Below are positions 8,668 to 16,785 of a stretch of 64,000 bases of DNA, one piece after another. The notes beneath the pieces were generated by a model. The model ran no database searches, had not been told where the DNA came from, and saw nothing but the letters and a program-made list of their open reading frames with translations. Source of the stretch: Treponema saccharophilum DSM 2985 (lineage in GTDB: Bacteria; Spirochaetota; Spirochaetia; Treponematales; Treponemataceae). The position numbers and the translations under genes are program-made. The DNA lies in NCBI RefSeq assembly GCF_000255555.1, contig NZ_AGRW01000052.1:1-64000 (forward strand), read 5' to 3'. How positions within the stretch are numbered: position 1 is the stretch's first letter; every line of letters begins with the position of its first letter.

Positions 8668-9060
8668 AATGCCGATACTCTACTTCAAAAAAGCCCGTCG
8701 TTCAACGCGCTTGCGCTTGCTTGTTCATTTTCGCATTCCGAGTTCGGCTTTGTCGGAGCAAGCGTGCGCCGGTGCGCGAGGCGCACCTTCCGTGCCCGGG
8801 AGGGCTGTTTGCTTTGGCAATTTCGCGTTCCGAGTTCGGCTTGGTCGGAGGAGGCGTGCGCCGGTGCGCGAGGCGCACCTTCCGTGCCCGGGGAGGGCTG
8901 TTTGCTTGTTCATTTTCGAGTTCCGAGTTCGGCTTGGTCGGAGCAAGCGTGCGCCGGTGCGCGAGGCGCACCTTCCGTGCCCGGGAGGGCTGTTTGCTTG
9001 TTCATTTTCGAGTTCCGAGTTCGGCTTTCTCGGAGCAAGCGTGCGCATTTCTTTAAAAAG
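8668..9060. repeat. About 92-bp tandem repeats, three units plus a partial
   Basis: The phrase AGTTCGGCTT recurs at 8741, 8833, 8926 and 9018, giving periods of 92, 93 and 92 bp. Each full unit carries the hairpin GGTGCGC-GAG-GCGCACC, the phrase CTTCCGTGCCCGGG and a GCTGTTTGC segment. Several frames on both strands stay open through it, but only as repeated shadows without starts or ribosome sites. No gene is supported between 8668 and 9120. It is not a CRISPR array because the whole unit is repeated, spacers included. Confidence 0.85.
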
Positions 9061-9120
9061 CCTTACACATTGTCTGAAAAACGTGCAATAATAGTTAAAA
9101 TCTTTTTTAAGGAGTTTTTT

Positions 9121-9459
9121 ATGAAGAAGATTGTTGCATTTATTGTCTCGGCTGCATTCGTGCTTCCGACTTTTGCATTGACTGTCAATGTCGGTGATGA
9201 CATCGCGGTTGCGGGAAAAACAGGCTCAGTCACGAAAATCATCGATGTTGATAAGACTCGCTTTGAGATGGATGTTCTCGTCGAGGGAACGACATACACT
9301 TTCGGCGTCACAAAAGACAGCATCGTCCCGCTCGGCAACAAGGACTACAAGGTTACGGCAGTTCAGCGCAACCGTCTTGAGATGGCTGTCGTCGCCACAA
9401 GGAATGCCCAGCCCTCTGTAAGCGCGTCAAGCAACAACTCTACCGCCGACGCTAAATGA
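9121..9459 (+). CDS. Small secreted protein of unknown function
   Basis: A 112-residue exported protein. MKKIVAFIVSAAFVLPTFA is a clear signal peptide cleaved by signal peptidase I near residue 19. The mature part is beta-rich (VNVGDDIAVAGKTG, FEMDVLVEGTTYTFGV, RNRLEMAVV) and ends in a flexible Ser/Asn-rich tail. I do not recognise the family; a small SH3- or OB-like beta fold is possible. AAGGAG lies 7 nt before the ATG, so the start is firm. The much longer open frame that contains it is an artefact of the repeats upstream. A terminator follows. Confidence 0.85.
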   Translation: MKKIVAFIVSAAFVLPTFALTVNVGDDIAVAGKTGSVTKIIDVDKTRFEMDVLVEGTTYTFGVTKDSIVPLGNKDYKVTAVQRNRLEMAVVATRNAQPSVSASSNNSTADAK

Positions 9460-9478
9460 TGATTTTTAGATGATTGTG

Positions 9479-9512
9479 GAAAAAAGGCGCTTCGGAAGAA
9501 GTGCCTTTTTTG
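9479..9512 (+). terminator. Rho-independent terminator
   Basis: AAAAAGGCGCTT at 9481-9492 pairs with AAGTGCCTTTTT at 9499-9510 (one G-U pair), ending in a T run. Confidence 0.85.
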
Positions 9513-9590
9513 CTGCCCGTGCCCGATTTTTCGCCGGGATGAATAATACTAATTCTTGTTCATGTGATGTTTTTGATTGTCGCGGCTTTT

Positions 9591-10322
9591 TTACCATTCG
9601 ATTTCGTTTCCGTCCCCGAGCGCGTCGTTCGCCTTTTTGAATATGCCGCTGCCGATGAACCCTCGCCGTGCGGAAAGCGGGGAGGGGTGCGACGTCGCGA
9701 GAATCCTGTCCGCGGGCGTTTTCTTCAGTAGGGACGCCTTTTTTTCCGCGGGTTTCCCCCACAAAAGGAAGACCGGCGGATGTTCCCTTCCGTCGAGCGC
9801 GCTGATTATCGCGTCGGTGAATTTCTCCCAGCCGATTCCCGCGTGCGCGTTCACGCCCGTCGTGCCGCTTTTCTTTTTGAAAGTGAGAATCGTGTTCAGG
9901 AGGAGAACGCCCTGCCGCGTCCATCCCGACAAGTCGCCCGTCCGTTCCGTTTTGAATCCTTTCTGCTCTGTATCAGGATTTTTTTCCCGTTCGATTTCGT
10001 AGAAGACGTTCCGCAGCGATGCCGAGACGGAGCCGTCCGCCGTGTCGAACGCGAGCCCGTGCGCCTTCTCCGCGTCCGGATACGGATCCTGCCCCAAAAT
10101 CACCGCCTTCACGTCCCCGAACGGCACGGAAAGCGCGTTGAACACATCCGTCTTCTCGACGGGCCTCATATCATCCGGGAACGAATCGTATTCCGAGTCG
10201 ATGAAATCGCAGAGCCTCCCGAATTCCTCGGCGAAATTCCCGTCGTATGACGCGATTATCGCCTCCCTCCATTCCCTTGGTATGTTATTGAACAGCTCCA
10301 TCGTTTTTGCGCCTGAATTCAT
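9591..10322 (-). CDS. ung: Uracil-DNA glycosylase, family 1
   Basis: Removes uracil from DNA as the first step of base excision repair. The catalytic water-activating Asp lies in GQDPYP (residues 77-82), and the DNA-intercalation and catalytic His loop is HPSPLSARRGF near residue 212. LLNTILTF and FLLWGKPAEKK are family segments. Length (243 aa) is normal. The start at 10322 has AAGGAG 9 nt upstream; a second ATG seven codons in has no such signal. Confidence 0.96.
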   Translation of the reverse strand: MNSGAKTMELFNNIPREWREAIIASYDGNFAEEFGRLCDFIDSEYDSFPDDMRPVEKTDVFNALSVPFGDVKAVILGQDPYPDAEKAHGLAFDTADGSVSASLRNVFYEIEREKNPDTEQKGFKTERTGDLSGWTRQGVLLLNTILTFKKKSGTTGVNAHAGIGWEKFTDAIISALDGREHPPVFLLWGKPAEKKASLLKKTPADRILATSHPSPLSARRGFIGSGIFKKANDALGDGNEIEW

Positions 10323-10385
10323 CGAAAAATCTCCTTCCGATTCCGGATTTCCGGACGGTTCCGAAAAACTACCACAACGGCGGAC

Positions 10386-10423
10386 AAAAAGAAACGCCCC
10401 GCCGACTGATTTCGACGGGGCGC
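10386..10423 (-). terminator. Rho-independent terminator of groEL
   Basis: On the minus strand CGCCCCG pairs with CGGGGCG (10416-10422 with 10395-10401), followed by a short T-rich tract. It lies about 35 bp past the groEL stop. Confidence 0.7.
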
Positions 10424-10456
10424 TCCCTCATTCAAAAGGCGCGGTGCCTTTTTTTG

Positions 10457-12088
10457 TTAGTAGTCCATTCCCATTCCCGGGTTGGGGGCAGCTGCCGGTG
10501 CCGGCGGCTCGGGGATGTCGGTGATTGCGCATTCCGTTGTCAGGAGCATTCCGGCGACGGAAGCCGCGTTCTGCAATGCGCTTCTCGTGACCTTAGCCGG
10601 GTCGATGACGCCCGCTTCCATCATGTCGACCCATTCGCCGGTGTACGCGTTGTAGCCGACGCCCTTCTTCTCGTTCTTCGCCTTGTCCGCGATTACGGCA
10701 CCGTCAACGCCCGCGTTGTCGGCAATCTGGCGGATAGGCTCCTCGAGCGCGCGGCGGACGATGCGGAATCCCGCCTTCTCGTCCTCGGAAAGCTTCGCGG
10801 CCTCCTCGTCAGTGAGCGCCTTCGCCGCCTCGATGAGCGCGATTCCGCCGCCCGGGACGATTCCTTCCTCAAGCGCGGCGCGCGTTGCGGCAAGCGTATC
10901 CTCGACGCGGAATTTCTTTTCCTTCATCTCTGTCTCGGTGATTGCGCCGATGTTGATGACCGCGACTCCGCCTGCGAGCTTGGCGAGGCGCTCCTTGAGC
11001 TTCTCCTTGTCGTAGTCGCTCGTCGATTTCTCCACTTGCGCCTTGATTTCGGCGATGCGCGCCTCAATTGCGCTCTTCTCGCCCGCGCCGTCGACGATAG
11101 TCGTGTTGTCCTTGTCGATTTTGACCGACTTCGCGCGTCCGAGCTGGTCGAGCTCCGTCGTCTCGAGCTTGAGGCCGAGCTCCTCGGTGATGACCGTTCC
11201 GCCCGTGAGGATTGCGATGTCCTGGAGCATTTCCTTTCTCCTGTCGCCGAATCCCGGAGCCTTCACAGCGACGCACTTGAGCGTTCCGCGGATTGCGTTC
11301 AGGACGAGCGTCGCCAACGCCTCTCCGTCCATGTCCTCGCAGATGATGACGAGCGGCTTGCCCGTCTGCGCGACTTTCTCAAGAAGCGGGAGCAAATCCT
11401 TCATCGTGCTGATTTTCTTGTCGTGGATGAGGATGTACGCGTCGTTGTAGTTGACTTCCATGCGCTCGCGGTCGGTCACGAAGTACGAGCTGATGTATCC
11501 GCGGTCGAACTGCATTCCCTCGACGGTCTTCACGGTCGTGTCCATGTTCTTGGACTCCTCGACGGTGATTACGCCGTCTTTTCCGACCTTCTCGATTGCG
11601 TCCGCGAGAATCTTTCCGATTTCAGGGTCGTTGTTCGCGGAAATCGTCGCGACGTGCGTGATGTCCTGCGAGCCGTTCACCGCGCGGCTGTTCTCCTTGA
11701 TGTTCTTGACGGCGATGGCGACCGCCTTGTCGATTCCGCGCTTGATTTCAATCGGTGTCATGCCCGCCGAGACTGCCTTCAGGCCCTCGCGCACGATGGC
11801 GTATGCGAGAACAGTCGCGGTCGTCGTTCCGTCGCCGGCAACGTCGTTCGTCTTTGAGGAAACTTCCTTCACGAGCTGCGCGCCCATGTTCTCGAACGGG
11901 TCCTTGAGCTCGACTTCCTTCGCCACTGAAACTCCGTCCTTCGTGATTGTCGGCGCACCGAATTTCTTGTCGAGCATGACGAGGCGTCCGCACGGTCCGA
12001 GCGTGACCTTCACTGCCTGCGCAATCTGCTCAACGCCCGAAAGCATCTTCTTGCGGGCTTCCTCATTGAAAATCAACTGTTTAGCCAT
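10457..12088 (-). CDS. groL: 60-kDa chaperonin GroEL
   Basis: ATP-dependent cytoplasmic protein-folding machine. All signature segments are present: [17 protein letters not shown], the ATP-site [23 protein letters not shown]-type segment (here [13 protein letters not shown]), and the flexible Gly/Met-rich tail ending in GMGMDY. Length is 543 aa. AGGAG lies upstream of the ATG. There is no groES gene on either side and no CIRCE (TTAGCACTC-N9-GAGTGCTAA) element in the 141 bp before it, so it is a single gene with control not of the classical HrcA type. Confidence 0.98.
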   Translation of the reverse strand: MAKQLIFNEEARKKMLSGVEQIAQAVKVTLGPCGRLVMLDKKFGAPTITKDGVSVAKEVELKDPFENMGAQLVKEVSSKTNDVAGDGTTTATVLAYAIVREGLKAVSAGMTPIEIKRGIDKAVAIAVKNIKENSRAVNGSQDITHVATISANNDPEIGKILADAIEKVGKDGVITVEESKNMDTTVKTVEGMQFDRGYISSYFVTDRERMEVNYNDAYILIHDKKISTMKDLLPLLEKVAQTGKPLVIICEDMDGEALATLVLNAIRGTLKCVAVKAPGFGDRRKEMLQDIAILTGGTVITEELGLKLETTELDQLGRAKSVKIDKDNTTIVDGAGEKSAIEARIAEIKAQVEKSTSDYDKEKLKERLAKLAGGVAVINIGAITETEMKEKKFRVEDTLAATRAALEEGIVPGGGIALIEAAKALTDEEAAKLSEDEKAGFRIVRRALEEPIRQIADNAGVDGAVIADKAKNEKKGVGYNAYTGEWVDMMEAGVIDPAKVTRSALQNAASVAGMLLTTECAITDIPEPPAPAAAPNPGMGMDY

Positions 12089-12229
12089 TTTTTTGTTCTC
12101 CTGAAAATCCGCCGTCCGATTTTTTCAGCGGACGCGGTTTGTTTTTTCTTTTGACTGGAAATCTAATAAAGGAAGATGCAATCGGCAAGCGTTTTTTTTC
12201 GCCGTCCCGCATCCGTAAAGCGGATTCCG

Positions 12230-12826
12230 CTATTCGAACCGTGCGATTTCCTTCTGGCAGAGCTCGTCGCATATCTCGTTGAACTCGACGCCGGCGTGTC
12301 CCTTGACCCAGTTCCACGACGGGGCGAGGGCGGAATTCAGCTCGTCGAGAAGCTGCCACAAATCCTTGTTCAGGACGGGCTTTTTCTGCGACGTGAGCCA
12401 GCCGTTTTTCTTCCAGCCGTTTATCCACGACGAAATCCCGTTCTTGACGTATTGGCTGTCCGTGAAAATGTCGATTTTCCGCCCTGCGAACCGCTCCGTG
12501 TTCCTCACCGCGGAAAGCGCGCTGATGGCGGCGGTCAGCTCCATCCTGTTGTTCGTCGTCTTTTCCTCGCCGCCGGAAATCTGCCGCGCGTCCCCGTCCG
12601 CGATGACGACAGCTCCCCATCCTCCCGGACCGGGGTTCCCGTGGCATCCGCCGTCCGTGTATATCGTTATCGCGTCCCCGCCCGATGCCCGTGCGGTTCC
12701 GGCGTTTTTTTCGGCGCCTTTTTTTGCGAGCCGCTCGAGCGCCGCTATCGCGTCCGGAAGATGCTCCTCCGCTATGCCCGCAAGAAGTTCCTCCGCGCGC
12801 GTCCTATTCTCCGTTTTTGCTTCCAT
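12230..12826 (-). CDS. rnhA: Ribonuclease HI with N-terminal extension
   Basis: Cleaves the RNA strand of RNA-DNA hybrids. The catalytic acidic residues are in IYTDGGCHGNPGPGGWG (near residue 57), NRMELTAAI (Glu), IFTDSQYV (Asp) and the final VKGHAG...NEICDELC (Asp). The RNase H fold starts near residue 50; the first 50 residues are a helical, Glu/Ala/Lys-rich extension that does not look like the known hybrid-binding domain. The start overlaps the upstream lipoprotein gene by 23 bp, with AAGGAAAGG just before it, so the two are translationally linked. It is the last gene of a three-gene set with the lipoprotein and the VanY-type peptidase. Confidence 0.95.
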   Translation of the reverse strand: MEAKTENRTRAEELLAGIAEEHLPDAIAALERLAKKGAEKNAGTARASGGDAITIYTDGGCHGNPGPGGWGAVVIADGDARQISGGEEKTTNNRMELTAAISALSAVRNTERFAGRKIDIFTDSQYVKNGISSWINGWKKNGWLTSQKKPVLNKDLWQLLDELNSALAPSWNWVKGHAGVEFNEICDELCQKEIARFE

Positions 12827-13502
12827 CGTCCTTTCCTTCGTCCTCCGATTCCTGTTCCGCGGCCTTTTTCTCCGCCTCGATTTGCCCCGCCGTTTTTTCG
12901 ATGAGGCGCGATATCTCGTATTTCCCGAGCGGGAGCCATTCGAGCCGCGCCGTCCCGTTCTTGTCGCGCTTTCCTTCGATTGTCTTTCCGTCGGTCCGCT
13001 TCACGACGAACTTCTCGCCCGCTTTCGCCTTTCCGTCGCTTCCGACAAGGCGGTGGGCGATGAACCCGTATACGCTGAGCTCCGGCGATTTCTCCGACTC
13101 CCCGTCGGCGACCTCGACCGTGAAGGAATACTTCGGGACGACATATCCGCCGCCCTCGAAGAATTCGGGCGAATCCTTTACAGTCCAGCGCGCGCGAATC
13201 TTTCCGCCCGTGACGCTGGCCTCGATTTCGTCGATGTCGATGTCGTTCCCGTCGTGCGCGGCGGTGATTTTTATGACGGCAGGCTCCCCGTCCTCGATTT
13301 TCCCGCCCGGTGCGGAAGCCGTTATCAAGACTTCCTGCCCGACCATCGCCGTTCCGTCCTTCTCCGATTCCCACCCGAGCGATTTGAATAGGCGTTCCCC
13401 GCCGTCAGCGTCTTTCGGGGCGTCGGCGCTCGCGCATCCGATAAGTGCCTGCGCGAGGAAAGCCGCCGCCGCCGCGATGATTTTTTGTGACAGTGTTCCC
13501 AT
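12804..13502 (-). CDS. Predicted lipoprotein of unknown function
   Basis: A 232-residue exported lipoprotein: signal segment ending in the lipobox LIGC (Cys near residue 23). The mature part is beta-rich with repeated short segments (VKITAAHDG, KYSFTVEV, GTARLEWLPLGKYEISRL) resembling Ig-like or prealbumin-like folds, and ends in a highly acidic and charged tail. Function unknown. It starts 3 bp after the upstream carboxypeptidase gene stop and overlaps rnhA, so the three form one transcription unit; a role in the envelope alongside the peptidase is an inference. Confidence 0.82.
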   Translation of the reverse strand: MGTLSQKIIAAAAAFLAQALIGCASADAPKDADGGERLFKSLGWESEKDGTAMVGQEVLITASAPGGKIEDGEPAVIKITAAHDGNDIDIDEIEASVTGGKIRARWTVKDSPEFFEGGGYVVPKYSFTVEVADGESEKSPELSVYGFIAHRLVGSDGKAKAGEKFVVKRTDGKTIEGKRDKNGTARLEWLPLGKYEISRLIEKTAGQIEAEKKAAEQESEDEGKDDGSKNGE

Positions 13503-13505
13503 GCG

Positions 13506-14300
13506 TTACGATTTCTTCCACAAGTCGATGAATTCGAGCATGTACTGCTGGATGTCGTTGAAGTACTCGCGCTGCAGCTCGCACGCCTGGATTCCGATAT
13601 AGCGGAAATGCCAGCTTTCCCACATGAATCCGGTCTCGCTCTCGTATCCTTTCGGGAAGCTCAGGCTCCAGCCGAATTTCCACGCGTTCTCGTACATCCA
13701 TTTTCCCTGCCTCGTGTCCGCGAAGTCGTTCGTTATGGAACCGAAGTCCATCGCCGTGCCGAGCTGGTGCTGGCTCGTTCCCGGGCGCGCGCTGTACCGC
13801 TCAGCCTCCGCAAGACCGTCCGTCTCGACGTAGTGGTTGAAAAGCCAGTTCTGGTATTTGTACGAGCGGTATGCCGAGCTGACGAGGAAGAGCGCCCTTC
13901 CCGTGTCAGCATCCCATGCGCGGACCATATCCTCGAGGTGCGTCTTCACGTCGCGGCGGATTGTCATTCCGCTTTTGTTCACTTTGTAAAGCGTGGGGTT
14001 GTCCACGGGAACAAGGTTCTTCGGCTCGTATTTTTCCGAGAGCTTCCCGTTTTTCTTGTCGAGCAGGTAGAGAAGGGGAAGGTCGCCGCTTTCCTCCGCC
14101 TCCGCCTTCTCGAATTCGAGCACCGCATTGAGCTTTTTGACGAATTCCGCCTTGTCGCCTATGGAAATCTCGCTTCTCGCGCGCGCGGGCATTTTTGCGA
14201 GGATATCGTCCACTTTTTTTGTCTCGTCGGCAGCGCATGCCGGGAACGCGATGCATGAGGCAAGCGCGAGCGCAACTGCCGCACAGATGATTCTTTTCAT
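13506..14300 (-). CDS. VanY-type D-alanyl-D-alanine carboxypeptidase (M15B)
   Basis: Periplasmic zinc peptidase that trims D-Ala from peptidoglycan stem peptides. A signal peptide (cleaved after PACA near residue 23) is followed by a helical region and then the M15B core: FLVSSAYRSYKYQ, the zinc motif SQHQLGTAMDFG (His and Asp ligands), and the third ligand with the catalytic Glu in ESWHFRYIG. Length (264 aa) fits. An AGGA-containing ribosome site precedes the ATG. First gene of the set with the lipoprotein and rnhA. Confidence 0.92.
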   Translation of the reverse strand: MKRIICAAVALALASCIAFPACAADETKKVDDILAKMPARARSEISIGDKAEFVKKLNAVLEFEKAEAEESGDLPLLYLLDKKNGKLSEKYEPKNLVPVDNPTLYKVNKSGMTIRRDVKTHLEDMVRAWDADTGRALFLVSSAYRSYKYQNWLFNHYVETDGLAEAERYSARPGTSQHQLGTAMDFGSITNDFADTRQGKWMYENAWKFGWSLSFPKGYESETGFMWESWHFRYIGIQACELQREYFNDIQQYMLEFIDLWKKS

Positions 14301-14382
14301 TTATCCTGCTCCTGTTCTTGGTTTTTGGGGAAATTCACATTCCTCATTCAAAGTGTCGTGGTTTTCTTCCGAAATTTGAAGA

Positions 14383-15585
14383 ATGAAATTGTCAAGAAGA
14401 AACGCATTGATTATATCGATTTTGGCTTCGGTGTCATTCATCTCGGAGGGATGTTTCGGCGGCGGGGAGAAATCATCTTCCGCCGTCCCCGACATAGAAA
14501 TAATGCAGATTCCCCAGCGCTCCGGCGACCACTTCTGGTATTCGTTCGTGAACGGGGGCTTCGTGCAGACCTCGCTCCCGCAGAATTCCGCCATACAGTC
14601 GATGAAACCTTGGACGGAGAGCGTCCGCATTTCAGACGCGGACACGGGGCTCGACGGAAACGGCTACCTCCTCGTGAACCATATCGGCGCGCTCGTTTTC
14701 GAGAAGAAGGCGACGCCGACGCTCATAAACGACAGGCAGCTCCTGTCGCGCTCCACCGCGTCAAACCTCATCTTCTCGGGCGGGAACGCGTATTTCACGT
14801 TGTCGAGGAATTCGCTCTTCAACAGCGATTCCGACGAGTACGATTCCGACGAGCCTGGCTCAATCGGCTCGAACAGGCCGTACCTCGTCCGCATCTCGAC
14901 GGAGAACAAGCTTTTCTATCCGTGCGTGACGTACGGCGATTTGGGAATCGGCAGCGACGAGGAGATTTCCGGCTCGTACTTTGACGGAACGGATTGGATT
15001 TCGTCGATAAAATTCGACGGCCGCGACGACGTGACCGGCAAGGAGAAGGTTTCGTTCCGCTACATAAAGTGGAATTCCCTACGCGATTTCGCGGCGCTTT
15101 CCGCGCAGACACAGGACGGGAAAATTTCCTCGGAGGAATGCGTCGAGGAGCAGTACCGCGCGCCGAACACGCCTTCACCGTTTTCCGCCGCGCCGCTCCG
15201 CCTTCGGGAGCTGCTTTCCCCGATTCCCGACAGCTTCGATTTCACGGTGACGCTCCGCGTTCCCGGGGGCGATTCCCCGCGGTATTTCTCGCACGGTCCC
15301 ATCGGCTCGTCGACGAACGCGAACGCGATAATCTCTGACGGATGGATATGCGCCGTTTTTGCCGACGGGACGACGTATTTTGCCGGGGCCGTCGACGGAA
15401 GAAACGTAATCAACAACGGAAAGACGGTCGCGTTCCGCCTTCCGCGCCTTCCCAAAAACTATTTCTACTCGAATTTCTGCATCTCGGGCGACTGCCTTGT
15501 CGTCGGCTGGGAGGAGAACGATTTCTACAAGACCGGCAGAAGCGGCTTTATCACGGTCGATATGGCGGAGCTTTTCTACAAATAG
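14383..15585 (+). CDS. Predicted lipoprotein, 400 aa, unknown function
   Basis: The N-terminus (RRNALIISILASVSFISEGC) is a lipoprotein signal with a relaxed spirochaetal lipobox. The mature protein is rich in beta strands and aromatic residues with several repeated GYLLVNH/GNAYFTL/DGTTYFAG-like strands, suggesting a beta-propeller-like surface protein; this is inference. I recognise no family. It lies 12 bp upstream of another envelope gene on the same strand and diverges from the carboxypeptidase operon, so the two are probably cotranscribed. Confidence 0.8.
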   Translation: MKLSRRNALIISILASVSFISEGCFGGGEKSSSAVPDIEIMQIPQRSGDHFWYSFVNGGFVQTSLPQNSAIQSMKPWTESVRISDADTGLDGNGYLLVNHIGALVFEKKATPTLINDRQLLSRSTASNLIFSGGNAYFTLSRNSLFNSDSDEYDSDEPGSIGSNRPYLVRISTENKLFYPCVTYGDLGIGSDEEISGSYFDGTDWISSIKFDGRDDVTGKEKVSFRYIKWNSLRDFAALSAQTQDGKISSEECVEEQYRAPNTPSPFSAAPLRLRELLSPIPDSFDFTVTLRVPGGDSPRYFSHGPIGSSTNANAIISDGWICAVFADGTTYFAGAVDGRNVINNGKTVAFRLPRLPKNYFYSNFCISGDCLVVGWEENDFYKTGRSGFITVDMAELFYK

Positions 15586-15597
15586 CAGGGGATTTTC

Positions 15598-16299
15598 GTG
15601 AGGAGCATTTTTCTGCGCGCGTTTTTTTTCTGCGCGGCCGTTTTTCTCGCTTCCGCATTTTCCGCGACTGCGGAGGAGTCGGGCGGGGACGATGCGCGCC
15701 CTTCGCGCAGGACGGAATTTTTCGTGACGGGCGGCCCGAACCTCATGGTCAGCACCGGCGGGAATTCGTCGGCGCCCAGCCCCATCATGTACTCGCTCGG
15801 TTTCGGCGCGGAATTTCCCGCGTATGAAAGTGTCCTTCTTCAGGGGAGGGCGTCGTTTTTTTCGAACTACTACCTTTGGGACGGAGACGATGCGCGCCCC
15901 GCTGAAATCGAGAACAGGACGGCGACGGCGCTGTCCCTTCTCCTCGGATTCGATGCCGGACGCTCGTGGGTTTTCGGCGAGAACAGGCTTTCCGTTTGCG
16001 GCGGGCTCGGCTTCCTCCTTCGCGCGGCGTTCCTTGCCGGAGGCGTTTCTTCCGACGATGAGGGCGGAAGCGGGACGACCGCGGGAGATGACGTTTCTTC
16101 GATAAATTCGTGGTTCTATTCCGGCCTGCGCTTTTTGTATCCCGAATGCTCCGTAAAATACCTCCGCGCGCTTCCGGGCGGGGCGTCGGGAATGCAGTTC
16201 GGGGCGGAGGCGCGTTTTCTTTTCCCGCTCGGCGCGATAATCTCCGGCGATTTCCCCGACTCGATGATTTTCTCGCTCGCCGCGGTGTTCCAGTTCTAG
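15598..16299 (+). CDS. Predicted outer-membrane or periplasmic beta-barrel protein
   Basis: A 233-residue exported protein starting with GTG; AGGGGA lies just upstream, supporting this start. The signal peptide is cleaved after a SATA-like site near residue 26. The rest alternates hydrophobic and glycine-rich strands and ends in Phe (AAVFQF), the terminal aromatic residue typical of outer-membrane barrels. It has a disordered Asp/Gly/Ser loop near residue 150. Family unknown. Likely cotranscribed with the 400-aa lipoprotein gene. Confidence 0.78.
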   Translation: MRSIFLRAFFFCAAVFLASAFSATAEESGGDDARPSRRTEFFVTGGPNLMVSTGGNSSAPSPIMYSLGFGAEFPAYESVLLQGRASFFSNYYLWDGDDARPAEIENRTATALSLLLGFDAGRSWVFGENRLSVCGGLGFLLRAAFLAGGVSSDDEGGSGTTAGDDVSSINSWFYSGLRFLYPECSVKYLRALPGGASGMQFGAEARFLFPLGAIISGDFPDSMIFSLAAVFQF

Positions 16300-16396
16300 G
16301 CGGGCATTCGACCTGTCCGAATCTCATTATTTTCAGTTTTTCTCGTTTTGTGCCAGCGCGATTTTTCGTCGTCCTTCATTTTTTTTCTAAGAACGT

Positions 16397-16425
16397 TTGA
16401 CATGAAAATTATTTTGTATTATATT
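16397..16425 (+). promoter_or_regulatory. Promoter P1 of pflB
   Basis: TTGACA (16397-16402), 17-bp spacer, TATATT (16420-16425). This is the only perfect consensus -35 I found in the window. Start of transcription is expected near 16432, about 350 nt before the pflB ATG. Confidence 0.75.
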
Positions 16426-16785
16426 CATTTTTGTAATCAGTACAAATAAAGCGGAGCGGGTTCCGGAAAAGCGCGGATTCTTCGCCCAAATCTGAATGCA
16501 ACATTGCAAGAAGGTTTGAAAAAGAATATACTCGCTCTTAAGAAACAGTCGTCGGTAAAATCCGGCGAATATCAATCGATTTGCTTGCATAAATACGAGC
16601 CTTGTTGGAACTGTTTTGGTCACATCTTTGGGGTATGAATGGCGCGGGCGTTCGTCCCTCGGGCCTTTCTGGGTCCGTCCGTCGTTTTTATTCCGAAAAC
16701 TACCTTTCTTTTGCGAACGATAGTCATCTGGTGTCGCCATCGTCACGTTTTCTCGGGGCTCCTGTGCAGGAAGGAGTTTATTTTT
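16426..16785 (+). promoter_or_regulatory. Long 5' leader of pflB with second promoter
   Basis: This gap of about 490 bp between genes holds no credible gene; the open frames in it lack starts and codon bias. Inside the leader a second promoter fits: TTGCAA (16504-16509), 17-bp spacer, TATACT (16527-16532). The leader ends with AAGGAG (16771-16776) before the ATG at 16786. No Rex operator was found in it. No known riboswitch class was recognised. Confidence 0.55.

Noticed and set aside
8702-9060. Possible CRISPR array
   Set aside because: Whole units of 92 bp are repeated; there are no unique spacers and no cas genes.
7915-9459. 514-aa open frame across the tandem repeats into the small secreted protein
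   Set aside because: Upstream part is antisense to the transformylase gene and then repeats; the real gene starts at 9121 with a signal peptide and AAGGAG.
12089-12229. CIRCE/HrcA operator before groEL
   Set aside because: The TTAGCACTC/GAGTGCTAA dyad is absent, and no groES precedes groEL.
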